Assembly: GCA_034111645.1 (NCBI GenBank)
Contig: JAWUWW010000050.1
Location: forward strand, 62,001-126,000
Direction of reading: 5' to 3'
DNA from: CANLBN01 sp034111645
GTDB taxonomy: Bacteria; Pseudomonadota; Gammaproteobacteria; Pseudomonadales; Cellvibrionaceae
DNA: 64,000 nucleotides
The notes beneath the pieces are model-generated. The model was not told where the DNA came from. It was given only the letters and a program-made list of their open reading frames with translations, and searched no databases. Shown piece by piece: positions 28,331-37,386 of this stretch. Numbering within the stretch: the first letter of the stretch is position 1; the number at the start of each line of letters is the position of its first letter. A program made the position numbers and the translations under genes.

Positions 28331-31285
28331 ATGAGTATTGTTAAAACCCAAGTCCCTCTTAACGAAGTTTCTCAGGCCCAAGCAGATATTATCGCGAAAG
28401 ACTTGCCAGAGTTTGAAGATCATGCGAAACAAGATATTAAATTTACCACTTGTTATATGTGTGCTTGTCGCTGTGGCATTAAAGTCACAGTAGAGGACAA
28501 TAAGGTTCGTTATATTCAAGGCAATCCGAATCACCCTATTAATAAAGGGGTGCTATGTGCTAAAGGTAACGCGGGCATCATGAAGCAGTACTCGCCAGCC
28601 AAGTTAAGCTCTCCATTATTACGTAAGCCGGGTACTGAACGTGGCGCCGGTGAGTTTGAAGAGATTTCGTGGGATCGAGCACTTGATATGCTTGAAAAGC
28701 GCCTTAAGCGAATTCGCGAAACTGATCCTAAAAAACTTGCTTATTTTACCGGTCGTGACCAAATGCAGGCGTTAACCGGCATGTGGGCTAGTCAATTTGG
28801 AACCATAAACTGGGCGGCACACGGTGGCTTTTGTTCAGTTAATATGGCGGCTGGTGGACTTTATACAATGGGCCACGCATTTTGGGAATTTGGGGACCCC
28901 GATTGGGAAAACACCAAATATTTTATGATGTGGGGTGTCGCAGAAGATCATAGCTCTAACCCTCTTAAATTAGGTCTTAAGCGTCTAAAAGAACGCGGTG
29001 CTAAGTTTGTGGCCATCAACCCTGTGCGTACAGGTTATCAGGCTATTGCCGATGAGTGGGTTGCTATTCGGCCAGGTACTGACGGTATTCTTGCGCTGTC
29101 GATGGTGCATGTTTTATTAAAACATCAGCTAATTGACGATGAATTCTTAGTGCGGTATACCAACTCTGCACAATTGGTAGTTATGACGCCAGGAAAAGTA
29201 GGCGATGGTCTATTTTATAGAGGCGAAAGTGATGTGCCGCAAGTTTGGGATCAGGGAAAAGAAGCGTTTGTTGATTCTAACCTGCCAGATATTTCTCCTG
29301 CATTATTTGGGGAATACACAGCGCCCGATGGTACGCCTTTGAAAACAGCCATGTCGATCATGGTTGAAAAATACGATGACGAGCAGTATTCGCCAGAGGT
29401 AGCAGCTAAAGAATGTGGTGTGGCCGCAGAAGATATTGAGCGTATGGCTTTAGAGATGGCACATGTTGCCTTCAAAGAAAGTATTACCATAGACGTTGAA
29501 TGGACAGATTGGGCAGGCCGTAAACACGATAAATTTATTGGTCGTCCGGTGTCGATGCATGCGATGCGTGGTATTTCTGCTCATTCAAATGGTTTCCAAA
29601 CTTGCCGCGCCATTCATTTGCTGCAAATTTTATTGGGAACAATTGACTGCCCCGGAGGCCATTTAGCAAAGCCGCCATTCCCAAAGCATATTCCCCCAGG
29701 CATTAAACCTGCAAAAGAAATGGCACCAAACACGCCTTTAAAATCAACGCCGCTAGGCTTTCCTACTTGCCCAGAAGATTTGGCTATCAATGCAGATGGC
29801 AGCCCAATGCGCATAGATAAAGCCTACAGCTGGGATGCACCTATTTCTTGCCATGGTTTAATGCATATGGTGATAAGTAATGCCGTTAAAGGTGACCCTT
29901 ATAAGATTGATACGTTGATGTTGTTTATGGCAAATATGGCTTGGAATTCAAGTATGAATACCGAGCAAACCATGGCAATGTTGGTTGCTAAAGAAGACGA
30001 TGGCGAATATAAAATTCCGTTTATTGTCTGTTCTGATGCGTTTAATTCAGAAATGGTCGCCTATTCTGACCTTGTGCTTCCCGATACGACTTATTTGGAG
30101 CGTTACGATACGATTTCTATGCTCGACCGCCCGATTTCTGAGCCGCACGCTGCATGCGATTCTGTGCGGATTCCGGTGATAAAACCCGATCGAAATGTTA
30201 TGTCTTGGCAAGAAGTGATGGTGGAAATGGCTGGACGCCTTAAGTTTCCTGCTTTCATCAAAGATGGCGAGCGCAAATACAAAGACTATAAAGACTTTAT
30301 TGTTAACTTTGAGAAAGAACCCGGAATTGGTTTCTTAGCGGGTTATCGTGGTAAAGACGGCGAAAAATCATTACGTGGCGAGCCAAATCCTCGTCAGTGG
30401 GAAGCCTACGAAGAGAATGAAGGCTTCTTTGAAATGCAGCTCGACATGAATCAACGCTATATGCGGCATGCAAATCTCGATTACTTAAAGCTCGCAAAAG
30501 AGGCGGCTTGGGTCGGAAATACCAATCAAATCGTTATCGAAGTCTACTCTGAAAAACTGCAAACGTTCCGCTTAGCAGGCCAAGGCCTTTACGATGGTCC
30601 AATGCCAACAGAGGCGCATCATAAAGAGCGGTTAGCGAAATATTTTGACCCGCTACCTATTTATTACATGCCACTAGAAGAGCAGCGTATTGATCGCGAT
30701 GAATATCCTTATCATGCGGTTAATCAACGGCCAATGTTTATGTACCACAGCTGGGATAGCCAAAACGCATGGTTGCGTCAAATTATGTCGCAAAACTATT
30801 TGTTTATGAATCGCCTTGCTGCTGAGCGCGACGGCATTGAAGACCTTTCTTGGGTTTGGGTAGAGTCTCATAACGGCAAAATTCGTTGTCAGGTTAAGCT
30901 TATGGAAGGAACTAACGAGCAGACAGTTTGGACGTGGAATGCAATTGCTAAACGCGGTGGTGCTTGGGGTCTTGATAAAGATGTTAAAGAAAATACCGAT
31001 AGTTTTTTGATGAACCATTTAATTTCCGAACTATTACCGCAAAAAGGCGACAATCTAGATGGCGTAACCAACTCAGATCCGATTACGGGACAAGCTGCTT
31101 GGTACGATCTTCGCGTTAAAATAACACCGGCAGCCGCAGGTGAAACGGGTAGTTGGCCAACATTTTCCGCATTCAAGGCTCAGCCAAATGCCAAAGAGTC
31201 ACCAAAAATGTTGAGCTACAGTAGCCACAAAAACGTTAACCTTTTTCGCTCGATGTCAGATATCCTGACTCGTGGCGACAAATAG
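28331..31285 (+). CDS. soeA: Sulfite dehydrogenase (quinone) molybdopterin subunit SoeA
   Basis: SoeA holds the molybdenum cofactor and oxidises sulfite to sulfate in the cytoplasm, passing electrons through SoeB to the membrane subunit. The 984-residue protein is of the DMSO-reductase superfamily. It has an N-terminal 4Fe-4S site (C41, C44, C48, C76) in TCYMCACRCGIKV and GVLCAKGNAGIMKQYSPA, then FTGRDQMQALTGMWASQFGT and AHGGFCSVNMAAGGLYT, as in SoeA proteins I recall. No twin-arginine signal is present, which fits cytoplasmic SoeA and argues against periplasmic DmsA or formate dehydrogenase. The context with tpa also supports sulfite. Formate or another oxyanion substrate is a less likely alternative. 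Confidence 0.87.
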   Translation: MSIVKTQVPLNEVSQAQADIIAKDLPEFEDHAKQDIKFTTCYMCACRCGIKVTVEDNKVRYIQGNPNHPINKGVLCAKGNAGIMKQYSPAKLSSPLLRKPGTERGAGEFEEISWDRALDMLEKRLKRIRETDPKKLAYFTGRDQMQALTGMWASQFGTINWAAHGGFCSVNMAAGGLYTMGHAFWEFGDPDWENTKYFMMWGVAEDHSSNPLKLGLKRLKERGAKFVAINPVRTGYQAIADEWVAIRPGTDGILALSMVHVLLKHQLIDDEFLVRYTNSAQLVVMTPGKVGDGLFYRGESDVPQVWDQGKEAFVDSNLPDISPALFGEYTAPDGTPLKTAMSIMVEKYDDEQYSPEVAAKECGVAAEDIERMALEMAHVAFKESITIDVEWTDWAGRKHDKFIGRPVSMHAMRGISAHSNGFQTCRAIHLLQILLGTIDCPGGHLAKPPFPKHIPPGIKPAKEMAPNTPLKSTPLGFPTCPEDLAINADGSPMRIDKAYSWDAPISCHGLMHMVISNAVKGDPYKIDTLMLFMANMAWNSSMNTEQTMAMLVAKEDDGEYKIPFIVCSDAFNSEMVAYSDLVLPDTTYLERYDTISMLDRPISEPHAACDSVRIPVIKPDRNVMSWQEVMVEMAGRLKFPAFIKDGERKYKDYKDFIVNFEKEPGIGFLAGYRGKDGEKSLRGEPNPRQWEAYEENEGFFEMQLDMNQRYMRHANLDYLKLAKEAAWVGNTNQIVIEVYSEKLQTFRLAGQGLYDGPMPTEAHHKERLAKYFDPLPIYYMPLEEQRIDRDEYPYHAVNQRPMFMYHSWDSQNAWLRQIMSQNYLFMNRLAAERDGIEDLSWVWVESHNGKIRCQVKLMEGTNEQTVWTWNAIAKRGGAWGLDKDVKENTDSFLMNHLISELLPQKGDNLDGVTNSDPITGQAAWYDLRVKITPAAAGETGSWPTFSAFKAQPNAKESPKMLSYSSHKNVNLFRSMSDILTRGDK

Positions 31286-31305
31286 CATCGGAACGGAGAA
31301 ATACT

Positions 31306-31995
31306 ATGAAGCTAGGTCTTGTTATTGATCTGGATACCTGTGTAGGTTGCCATGCTTGTGCTACCGCATGTAAGCAGTGGAATACATCGGGCACTATTGG
31401 GCCTTTAGCCGACAAAGACCCTTACGCACGCGAGCCTATAGGCTCTTGGTTAAATCGAATTCGGTCATATGAAGTAGATGATTCACCAAATAGTAAAACT
31501 GTACATATGCCAATGTCTTGCATGCATTGCGAAACTGCAGATTGCGTGACAGTATGTCCTACAGGTGCTTCTTATAAGCGCGAGGAAGACGGCATTGTTT
31601 TGGTTGATCAAGATAAGTGCATGGGTTGTAACTTGTGCTCTTGGGCTTGTCCTTATGGTGCTCGTGAGCTTGATCCTGAGCAAGGTGTGATGAAAAAATG
31701 TACCTTGTGTGTCGATCGTATTTACGATGAAAAACTACCAAAAGTAGAGCGTCAGCCAGCATGTGTTTTAACCTGTCCAACACGCTCACGTGTTTTTGGT
31801 GACTTTGACGACCCTAATTCAGAAGTCAGTAAGCTAGTGCGCGAACGCGGCGGAAAGGCATTAATGCCAGAACTTGGCTATAATCCAGTTAATAGCTATT
31901 TGCCACCACGTAATAAGCCAGTTCAAGATCAAATCGATCCTGCATCACTTAAAGGTACGCTAAAGGGTTGGGTTAATAAAATGATTGCTCGTTAG
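31306..31995 (+). CDS. soeB: Sulfite dehydrogenase iron-sulfur subunit SoeB
   Basis: The 229-residue ferredoxin subunit carries four 4Fe-4S sites of the DmsB/PsrB type. The cysteine groups are C12-C22 (CVGCHACATAC), C72-C84 (CMHCETADCVTVC), C105-C115 (CMGCNLCSWAC) and C132/C135 with C153/C157. It relays electrons from SoeA to SoeC. It begins 20 bases after soeA and has GGAG just upstream. No signal peptide is present. Confidence 0.9.
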   Translation: MKLGLVIDLDTCVGCHACATACKQWNTSGTIGPLADKDPYAREPIGSWLNRIRSYEVDDSPNSKTVHMPMSCMHCETADCVTVCPTGASYKREEDGIVLVDQDKCMGCNLCSWACPYGARELDPEQGVMKKCTLCVDRIYDEKLPKVERQPACVLTCPTRSRVFGDFDDPNSEVSKLVRERGGKALMPELGYNPVNSYLPPRNKPVQDQIDPASLKGTLKGWVNKMIAR

Positions 31996-32088
31996 GAGAG
32001 ACTCCTGAATCTGCAAGCATGTTTCGTTAAATATTTAATATTCATAATTTATTAAAAATAAGCTATTGGAATAAAAAGAGGACACATA

Positions 32089-33018
32089 ATGCATCCGGCT
32101 TTTTCAGTTTTAATTTTTACAGTGATGTCAGGAGCAGGTTACGGTTTGGCTATACTTTTAATTTTAGGCCACCTAACGGGTATTAGTCAGCTACAAGCTT
32201 CGAATGTGTTATTAACATCGGGCATTATAGCGTTAGTGTTAATTACATTAGGCTTGCTTTGCTCGATGGGGCATTTGGCAAATCCAAAAAATGCTTGGCG
32301 TGCATTTAATCGTTTTAGAACGTCTTGGCTGTCGAGAGAGGGCGTTTTTGCAGTTCTGTTTTATCCATTTTTTATCGCATATTTGGCACTTGTTTGGTCA
32401 CAGGGTGCCGAGGCCAGCACTTTTGTAAGCCTTGTTGGTATTATTGCTGCCTTAATTGCGATTCTGACGCTGTTTTGTACTAGTATGATTTATGCGAGTC
32501 TAAAAACAATTCGACAATGGAATTCATCACTAACGCCATTAAATTATATGTTGTTAGGTCTTATGTCAGGTTCTGTGATGTTAATAGCAATTCAATCTAC
32601 ATTAACTGGGTCTACTTCAAGTATATTGTATCAATTGGCGTCAGCGCTTTTAGTCTTAGGGGCTATTGCAAAGGTTATTTATTTATTTTGGATCGGTAAG
32701 CCAGCGGGGAGTACAATTAATACGGCTACTGGCTTTACTCAAGCGAGTGTTCGATTATTCGATCAAGGCCATACTTCAAATGGTTTCTTAAATAATGAAT
32801 TTGGCTACTCTGTAGAGGCGAATAAAATAATTTGTTTGCGCGCAGCTATGCTTTTAATTGCCTTCTTGTTTCCATTTTTATTATTGTTGAGCGGCTCATC
32901 AGATTTATTTATTGTTGCGACACTATTGACAGTGGCTGGTTTGTTAATCGAACGTTGGCTATTTTTTGCTGAAGCGCGACACGTGGTTCGCTTATATCAC
33001 GGTGATCAGCGAACATAA
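32089..33018 (+). CDS. soeC: Sulfite dehydrogenase membrane anchor SoeC (DmsC/NrfD-like)
   Basis: The 309 residues are mostly hydrophobic, with about eight membrane segments. The start HPAFSVLIFTVMSGAGYGLAI and the motifs LGLLCSMGHLANPKNAWRAFNRFRTSWLSREG and ERWLFFAEARHVVRLYHG are typical of the DmsC family. It anchors SoeAB to the inner membrane and delivers electrons to quinone. It follows soeB by 93 bases with AGAGGA upstream, and a strong hairpin follows its stop. Confidence 0.9.
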   Translation: MHPAFSVLIFTVMSGAGYGLAILLILGHLTGISQLQASNVLLTSGIIALVLITLGLLCSMGHLANPKNAWRAFNRFRTSWLSREGVFAVLFYPFFIAYLALVWSQGAEASTFVSLVGIIAALIAILTLFCTSMIYASLKTIRQWNSSLTPLNYMLLGLMSGSVMLIAIQSTLTGSTSSILYQLASALLVLGAIAKVIYLFWIGKPAGSTINTATGFTQASVRLFDQGHTSNGFLNNEFGYSVEANKIICLRAAMLLIAFLFPFLLLLSGSSDLFIVATLLTVAGLLIERWLFFAEARHVVRLYHGDQRT

Positions 33019-33043
33019 TTCTCTCCTCATTTGTCAATTTAAA

Positions 33044-33084
33044 AATGGCGATGAATAGGGTTATTGACCTTGCTCATCGCCATT
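33044..33084 (+). terminator. Strong 11-bp hairpin after soeC
   Basis: AATGGCGATGA (33044-33054) and TCATCGCCATT (33074-33084) pair perfectly around a 19-base loop. The following sequence has only a weak T content, so it may be a partial terminator or an RNA-processing stem between soeC and the SulP gene. Confidence 0.5.
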
Positions 33085-33127
33085 CTACGTTTAGTTAGCG
33101 ACAATTTTTTATTAATATTGGAAGGTC

Positions 33128-34972
33128 ATGGCACCCAGAAAATCTAAATTTAGAAATTTTAAAAATTCTTCGCTTTTCCGTTTTTTTCCTTTTTTAATTT
33201 GGGCGAAAACAGTAACGACTAGAAGTATATATTCGGATTTACTCGCAGGTCTTACCGGTGCAGTGATTGTTTTACCACAGGGCATTGCCTATGCATTAAT
33301 TGCAGGCTTACCGCCAGAATACGGTTTGTATACCGCTATAATTACCCCAATTGTCGCTGGTCTTTTTGGCTCATCCATACACCTTATATCAGGGCCAACA
33401 GCTGCCATATCGATTGTAGTGATGAGTGTTACAAGCAATGTTGCTGCACCAGGCAGTGCAGAATTTATTTCTATTGCACTCACTATTACATTACTAGCCG
33501 GTCTAATTCAGTTTGCTTTTGGAGTTGCACGTTTTGGTGTGTTGGTTAATTTCATTTCTCACACCGTTGTTATTGGCTTTACAGCAGGGGCTGCAATTTT
33601 AATTGGTACAAGCCAATTAAAATATGTGTTGAGCGTACCAATAGAACGAGGTAGTTCGTTTATTAGCACTTGGAGTCAATTAGTCACTCATCTTACCGAC
33701 ACTAATTTTCTTGCTGTTGCTATTGCAGCGGTGACGATAATTGCCACACTTGCCATAAAAAGATTTAATAAAAAGTTACCTAGCATGCTTTTAGGAATGG
33801 TTATCGCTAGTATTTTTTCTTTAATAGCGGGCGGTGCGGATAACGGTATAGCACTTGTTGGGGCTCTACAATCTAGCTTGCCAGGCTTTGCAGTTCCTAG
33901 TTTTTCATCTGAACAAGTAAGCGTGGTGTTACCGGGTGCATTTGCCATTGCAGTGTTAGGTTTAGTAGAGGCTGTCTCTATTGCGCGTGCAATTGGTATA
34001 CGCTCTGGTCAACGTATTGATGGCAATCAAGAGTTTATCGGTCAGGGTCTTTCAAATATTGTAGGGAGTTTCTTTTCTTGTTATGCAGGCTCGGGTTCTT
34101 TTACACGTTCGGGAGCTAACTATGATGCAGGCGCAGAATCGCCATTGTCTGCTATTTTTGCTGCATTAATTTTAGTGTTGATTTTATTGTTAATTCCTCA
34201 AGTAACGGCTTATCTTCCTCTGCCGGCAATGGGTGGAGCCATATTATTAATTGCTTGGAACTTAATTGACGTTAAACATATTATTCAAATTATCAAAAGT
34301 CATAAAGAAGAAGCGGCTGTTTTAGTAGTTACTTTCTTATCAACTTTATTTATCGAATTGGAATTTGCTATTTATGTGGGCGTTATTTTATCGTTGACAC
34401 TTTATCTACGTCGCACATCAAAACCGAAAGTGTCCGAGGTTGCCCCCATTCCGTTTAATACAGGGACTTATCTTCGTAGTGTTGCTCTTTTTGATTTAAA
34501 AGAATGTCCACAAATAAAAATTATTCGAATAGATGGCTCTGTTTTTTTTGGGGCGGTTGATTATATCCAAATACAAATTCGAAAAATTAGTGCACGCCAT
34601 AACGAGCCTCTATATATATTGCTTCATTGTAGCGGTATTAATTTTATCGATATTGCCGGTGCCGAAATGTTGTACCAAGAAGCCTTATGGTTACAAAAAA
34701 GAGGCGGTCGCCTAAGTTTTTGCGCAATGAATAACTCGGTCAAAAAAGAACTTGAGCGAATGTATTATTTAGAAAAGCTTGGCGATGAAAATTTCTATTT
34801 AACGACAGATGACGCTCTTAAAGTACTCGTGCCTCTGCTTGATTTAAATATTTGTAATTCTTGCGATGCTCGTATTTTTCAACAGTGTCCTGATAAACCA
34901 GTAGAAGAACCATTGCAAGAGCTTAAGCAAGAAAAAATTGAAGAGGTGCAGGCACTTACTCTACAAAAATAG
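33128..34972 (+). CDS. SulP family anion transporter with STAS domain
   Basis: The 614-residue inner-membrane protein has the SulP transporter core (DLLAGLTGAVIVLPQGIAYALIAGLPPEYGLYTAI, then SGPTAAISIVV) and a cytoplasmic STAS domain from about residue 454 to 570 (INFIDIAGAEML). A short tail near 574-590 holds a Cys group (NICNSCDARIFQQC), unusual for the family. SulP proteins carry sulfate, bicarbonate or dicarboxylates. Beside soeABC, sulfate movement is likely, but the direction cannot be told from sequence. GGAAGG precedes the ATG. Confidence 0.9.
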   Translation: MAPRKSKFRNFKNSSLFRFFPFLIWAKTVTTRSIYSDLLAGLTGAVIVLPQGIAYALIAGLPPEYGLYTAIITPIVAGLFGSSIHLISGPTAAISIVVMSVTSNVAAPGSAEFISIALTITLLAGLIQFAFGVARFGVLVNFISHTVVIGFTAGAAILIGTSQLKYVLSVPIERGSSFISTWSQLVTHLTDTNFLAVAIAAVTIIATLAIKRFNKKLPSMLLGMVIASIFSLIAGGADNGIALVGALQSSLPGFAVPSFSSEQVSVVLPGAFAIAVLGLVEAVSIARAIGIRSGQRIDGNQEFIGQGLSNIVGSFFSCYAGSGSFTRSGANYDAGAESPLSAIFAALILVLILLLIPQVTAYLPLPAMGGAILLIAWNLIDVKHIIQIIKSHKEEAAVLVVTFLSTLFIELEFAIYVGVILSLTLYLRRTSKPKVSEVAPIPFNTGTYLRSVALFDLKECPQIKIIRIDGSVFFGAVDYIQIQIRKISARHNEPLYILLHCSGINFIDIAGAEMLYQEALWLQKRGGRLSFCAMNNSVKKELERMYYLEKLGDENFYLTTDDALKVLVPLLDLNICNSCDARIFQQCPDKPVEEPLQELKQEKIEEVQALTLQK

Positions 34973-35330
34973 ATCTGTAAGGTTAGTTCTGCAAAAATAG
35001 TTCTTCGATAATAATTATGAAAGCAATGGTTAAATTTCGATAACATGAGTCGTTAAAAATTACTTTGACCAAACATATTTATCATCAACAGTTTTTCAAA
35101 GTATTAAGTAAATCTCTTTTGATAATTGTAGTTATAGAGATCTTATAAAATCTCAGCAGTAGAATTTTTAAGCGCTTCTAATTCAGTTGTCGAAGCTTGG
35201 GATTTAAGCATATAAACCTATAATAATGTTCATAATTTTTTCGAACTAGTTATGGATTTTAAGATAATAATAACAAATAAATATTCAGCATAAATCTTTG
35301 TGTTACAAAGTTAATGCTAGGAAAAAACAT
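34973..35330. other. 358-base intergenic region between the two transporters
   Basis: No ORF is supported. A CAAAAATAG motif with related flanks is repeated near 34964-35003. The region is AT-rich and probably contains the SLC13 gene promoter. Confidence 0.6.
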
Positions 35331-37274
35331 ATGCCACTTAAGCAAATTATAGCTGCAATAATTTTTATAAAGATTGCAATTATTACTAGTTATTATGTCC
35401 CAACAATTGAAATTGCTTGGGTAACTTCTATTTTATTACTAACTATTTATTTATTTGCATTTGAAATAGTAAGCGTCGATGTTGCTGCTATTACCATAAT
35501 GGTTATTTTAGGCTTAACCACTTTGTTTGCACCATTTATGGGGATCGAAAAGGGATTAGTGCCGAGTGAAGCTTTATTTAACGGTTTTTCAAGTAATGCC
35601 GTTGTCTCTATAATTGCAGTGATGATTATTGGTGCTGGTTTAGATAAAACGGGATTGATGGCAAAAGTTGCTAATTGGATTTTAAAGATTGGTGGCAAAT
35701 CTGAAGGTAGAATCATCCCCATCATTTCGAGTACGGTCGCATTTATTTCTTCATTTATGCAAAACGTTGGTGCGGCTGCATTATTTTTACCGGTTGTTAG
35801 TCGCATCTCTTCTCGTACAGGCATCCCGCTGTCTCGTCTTTTGATGCCAATGGGTTTTTGTGCGATTTTAGGCGGGACCATGACTATGATTGGTTCGAGT
35901 CCACTTATTTTATTAAACGACCTTATTTTGACTTCGAATCAAACGCTTGCACCCGAGATGCAAATGCAAACATGGTCGTTGTTTTCGGTAACACCAATTG
36001 GTTTATTTTTAGTGCTAGCAGGGATTATTTATTTTGTTGTTTTAGGTCGTTTTGTTTTACCGTCAACAAATAAAACTGAAAATCTAGATACTGCTGTCAG
36101 TACGATGGAGTATTTTAAAGTAACTTATGGTCTTGAATACGTATTAATAGAAGTGCAGGTGCCTACGGGTAGTCCATTGGTAGGCAAAACCTTAGAGGAG
36201 ATTGAGCATCTAAATAGTGTACGTGTAACAGCTGCCCAGTTTCCTAATGGAACGCGACGAATTGGCTCGGGCAGCCTAGATAGAGCCGTTGGTATAGAAG
36301 CTAATACCATTCTTGCCGTTATGGGTGCTCCCAATGCACTTACTTTGTTCGAGATTAACTATGAGTTAGCTAAGCGCCCAGATCTCGATACTTTTTCTGA
36401 CAGCCTATCAGCTGCAAAAGCGGGTATTGCCGAAATTGTTATACCTCCCGGTTCTCAGCTAATTGGTAAGTCTGCTTTGGAAGTTCGTCTACGTAATACC
36501 TATGGTTTTGCCATGATTGCATTACACCGTGGCGGTGAAACCTCGCGCGAGGGTCAAGGTGTTCGTGATATACCTTTTCAAGCGGGCGATACATTAGTAG
36601 GGCATACAAGTTGGGATGCGCTTGCATTGTTAGAGCGCGATCGCAATTTTATCGTGATGACAACTGGTTATCCAAAAAGTGAAGAAGTGCGTCAGCATAA
36701 AGTTTCTTGGGCTTTAGGTTTCTTTGTTATTGCTTTAGGGATGGTTTTATTTACTGATATTCGTCTATCTATTGCGCTGCTCACCGGTGCTATTGGTATG
36801 GTGATATCAGGCGTACTTAGTATCGATGAAGCTTACGGTGCTGTAAGTTGGAAAACAGTTTTCTTGCTAGCGAGTCTTATTCCGTTAGGTATGGCCGTAG
36901 AGTTAACAGGCACAGCATCATGGATTGCAGATAGAACTCTCACTATCTTTGATGGGGTCCCAATTTGGGGGCTTCAATTAGCCGTTGCTATCTTGGCAAC
37001 ATTTTTTACATTAGTGATGTCAAATGTGGGTGCGACGGTATTATTAGTGCCGTTAGCTATCAATATAGCAATTGGTGCTGGCGCCGACCCTGCTGTGTTT
37101 GCCTTAATTGTAGCGCTGGCGACATCGAATTCTTTTTTAATCCCCACACATCAAGTTAATGCCTTAATTATGGGGCCTGCAGGCTATAAAGTGGCTGATT
37201 TTATTAAAGCCGGCGGCATAATGACGGTATTATTTTTAAGCGTGTTGATTATGATGATTAATATTATTTATTAA
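35331..37274 (+). CDS. SLC13 family permease with two RCK_C (TrkA-C) domains
   Basis: The 647-residue transporter has two blocks of membrane helices on either side of two cytoplasmic RCK_C domains (about residues 275-345 and 366-440; VPTGSPLVGKTLEEIE and IPPGSQLIGKSALEVR). MQNVGAAALFLPVV and SNVGATVLLVPLAINIAIGAGADP are the paired substrate-site motifs. Related proteins carry sulfate or dicarboxylates. ATG 35331 with CTAGGAA upstream is preferred to the in-frame start at 35298, which has no ribosome site. Its position after soeABC and SulP suggests an inorganic anion such as sulfate. Confidence 0.88.
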   Translation: MPLKQIIAAIIFIKIAIITSYYVPTIEIAWVTSILLLTIYLFAFEIVSVDVAAITIMVILGLTTLFAPFMGIEKGLVPSEALFNGFSSNAVVSIIAVMIIGAGLDKTGLMAKVANWILKIGGKSEGRIIPIISSTVAFISSFMQNVGAAALFLPVVSRISSRTGIPLSRLLMPMGFCAILGGTMTMIGSSPLILLNDLILTSNQTLAPEMQMQTWSLFSVTPIGLFLVLAGIIYFVVLGRFVLPSTNKTENLDTAVSTMEYFKVTYGLEYVLIEVQVPTGSPLVGKTLEEIEHLNSVRVTAAQFPNGTRRIGSGSLDRAVGIEANTILAVMGAPNALTLFEINYELAKRPDLDTFSDSLSAAKAGIAEIVIPPGSQLIGKSALEVRLRNTYGFAMIALHRGGETSREGQGVRDIPFQAGDTLVGHTSWDALALLERDRNFIVMTTGYPKSEEVRQHKVSWALGFFVIALGMVLFTDIRLSIALLTGAIGMVISGVLSIDEAYGAVSWKTVFLLASLIPLGMAVELTGTASWIADRTLTIFDGVPIWGLQLAVAILATFFTLVMSNVGATVLLVPLAINIAIGAGADPAVFALIVALATSNSFLIPTHQVNALIMGPAGYKVADFIKAGGIMTVLFLSVLIMMINIIY

Positions 37275-37386
37275 GGCTGGTCTTGTTGATATTTATGCGC
37301 ATATTTTCTTAAATTTTTTTATCTATTGTCTCTGAAGATCCCAATTTTGCTATAAAAAAAGAATATAACTGATGTATAGTTAATGT

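Noticed and set aside
28331..33018. Formate dehydrogenase or DMSO reductase (DmsABC).
   Set aside because: No twin-arginine signal, the N-terminal motifs match SoeA as recalled, and tpa with a TauR-like regulator lies next to it. It remains a minor alternative.
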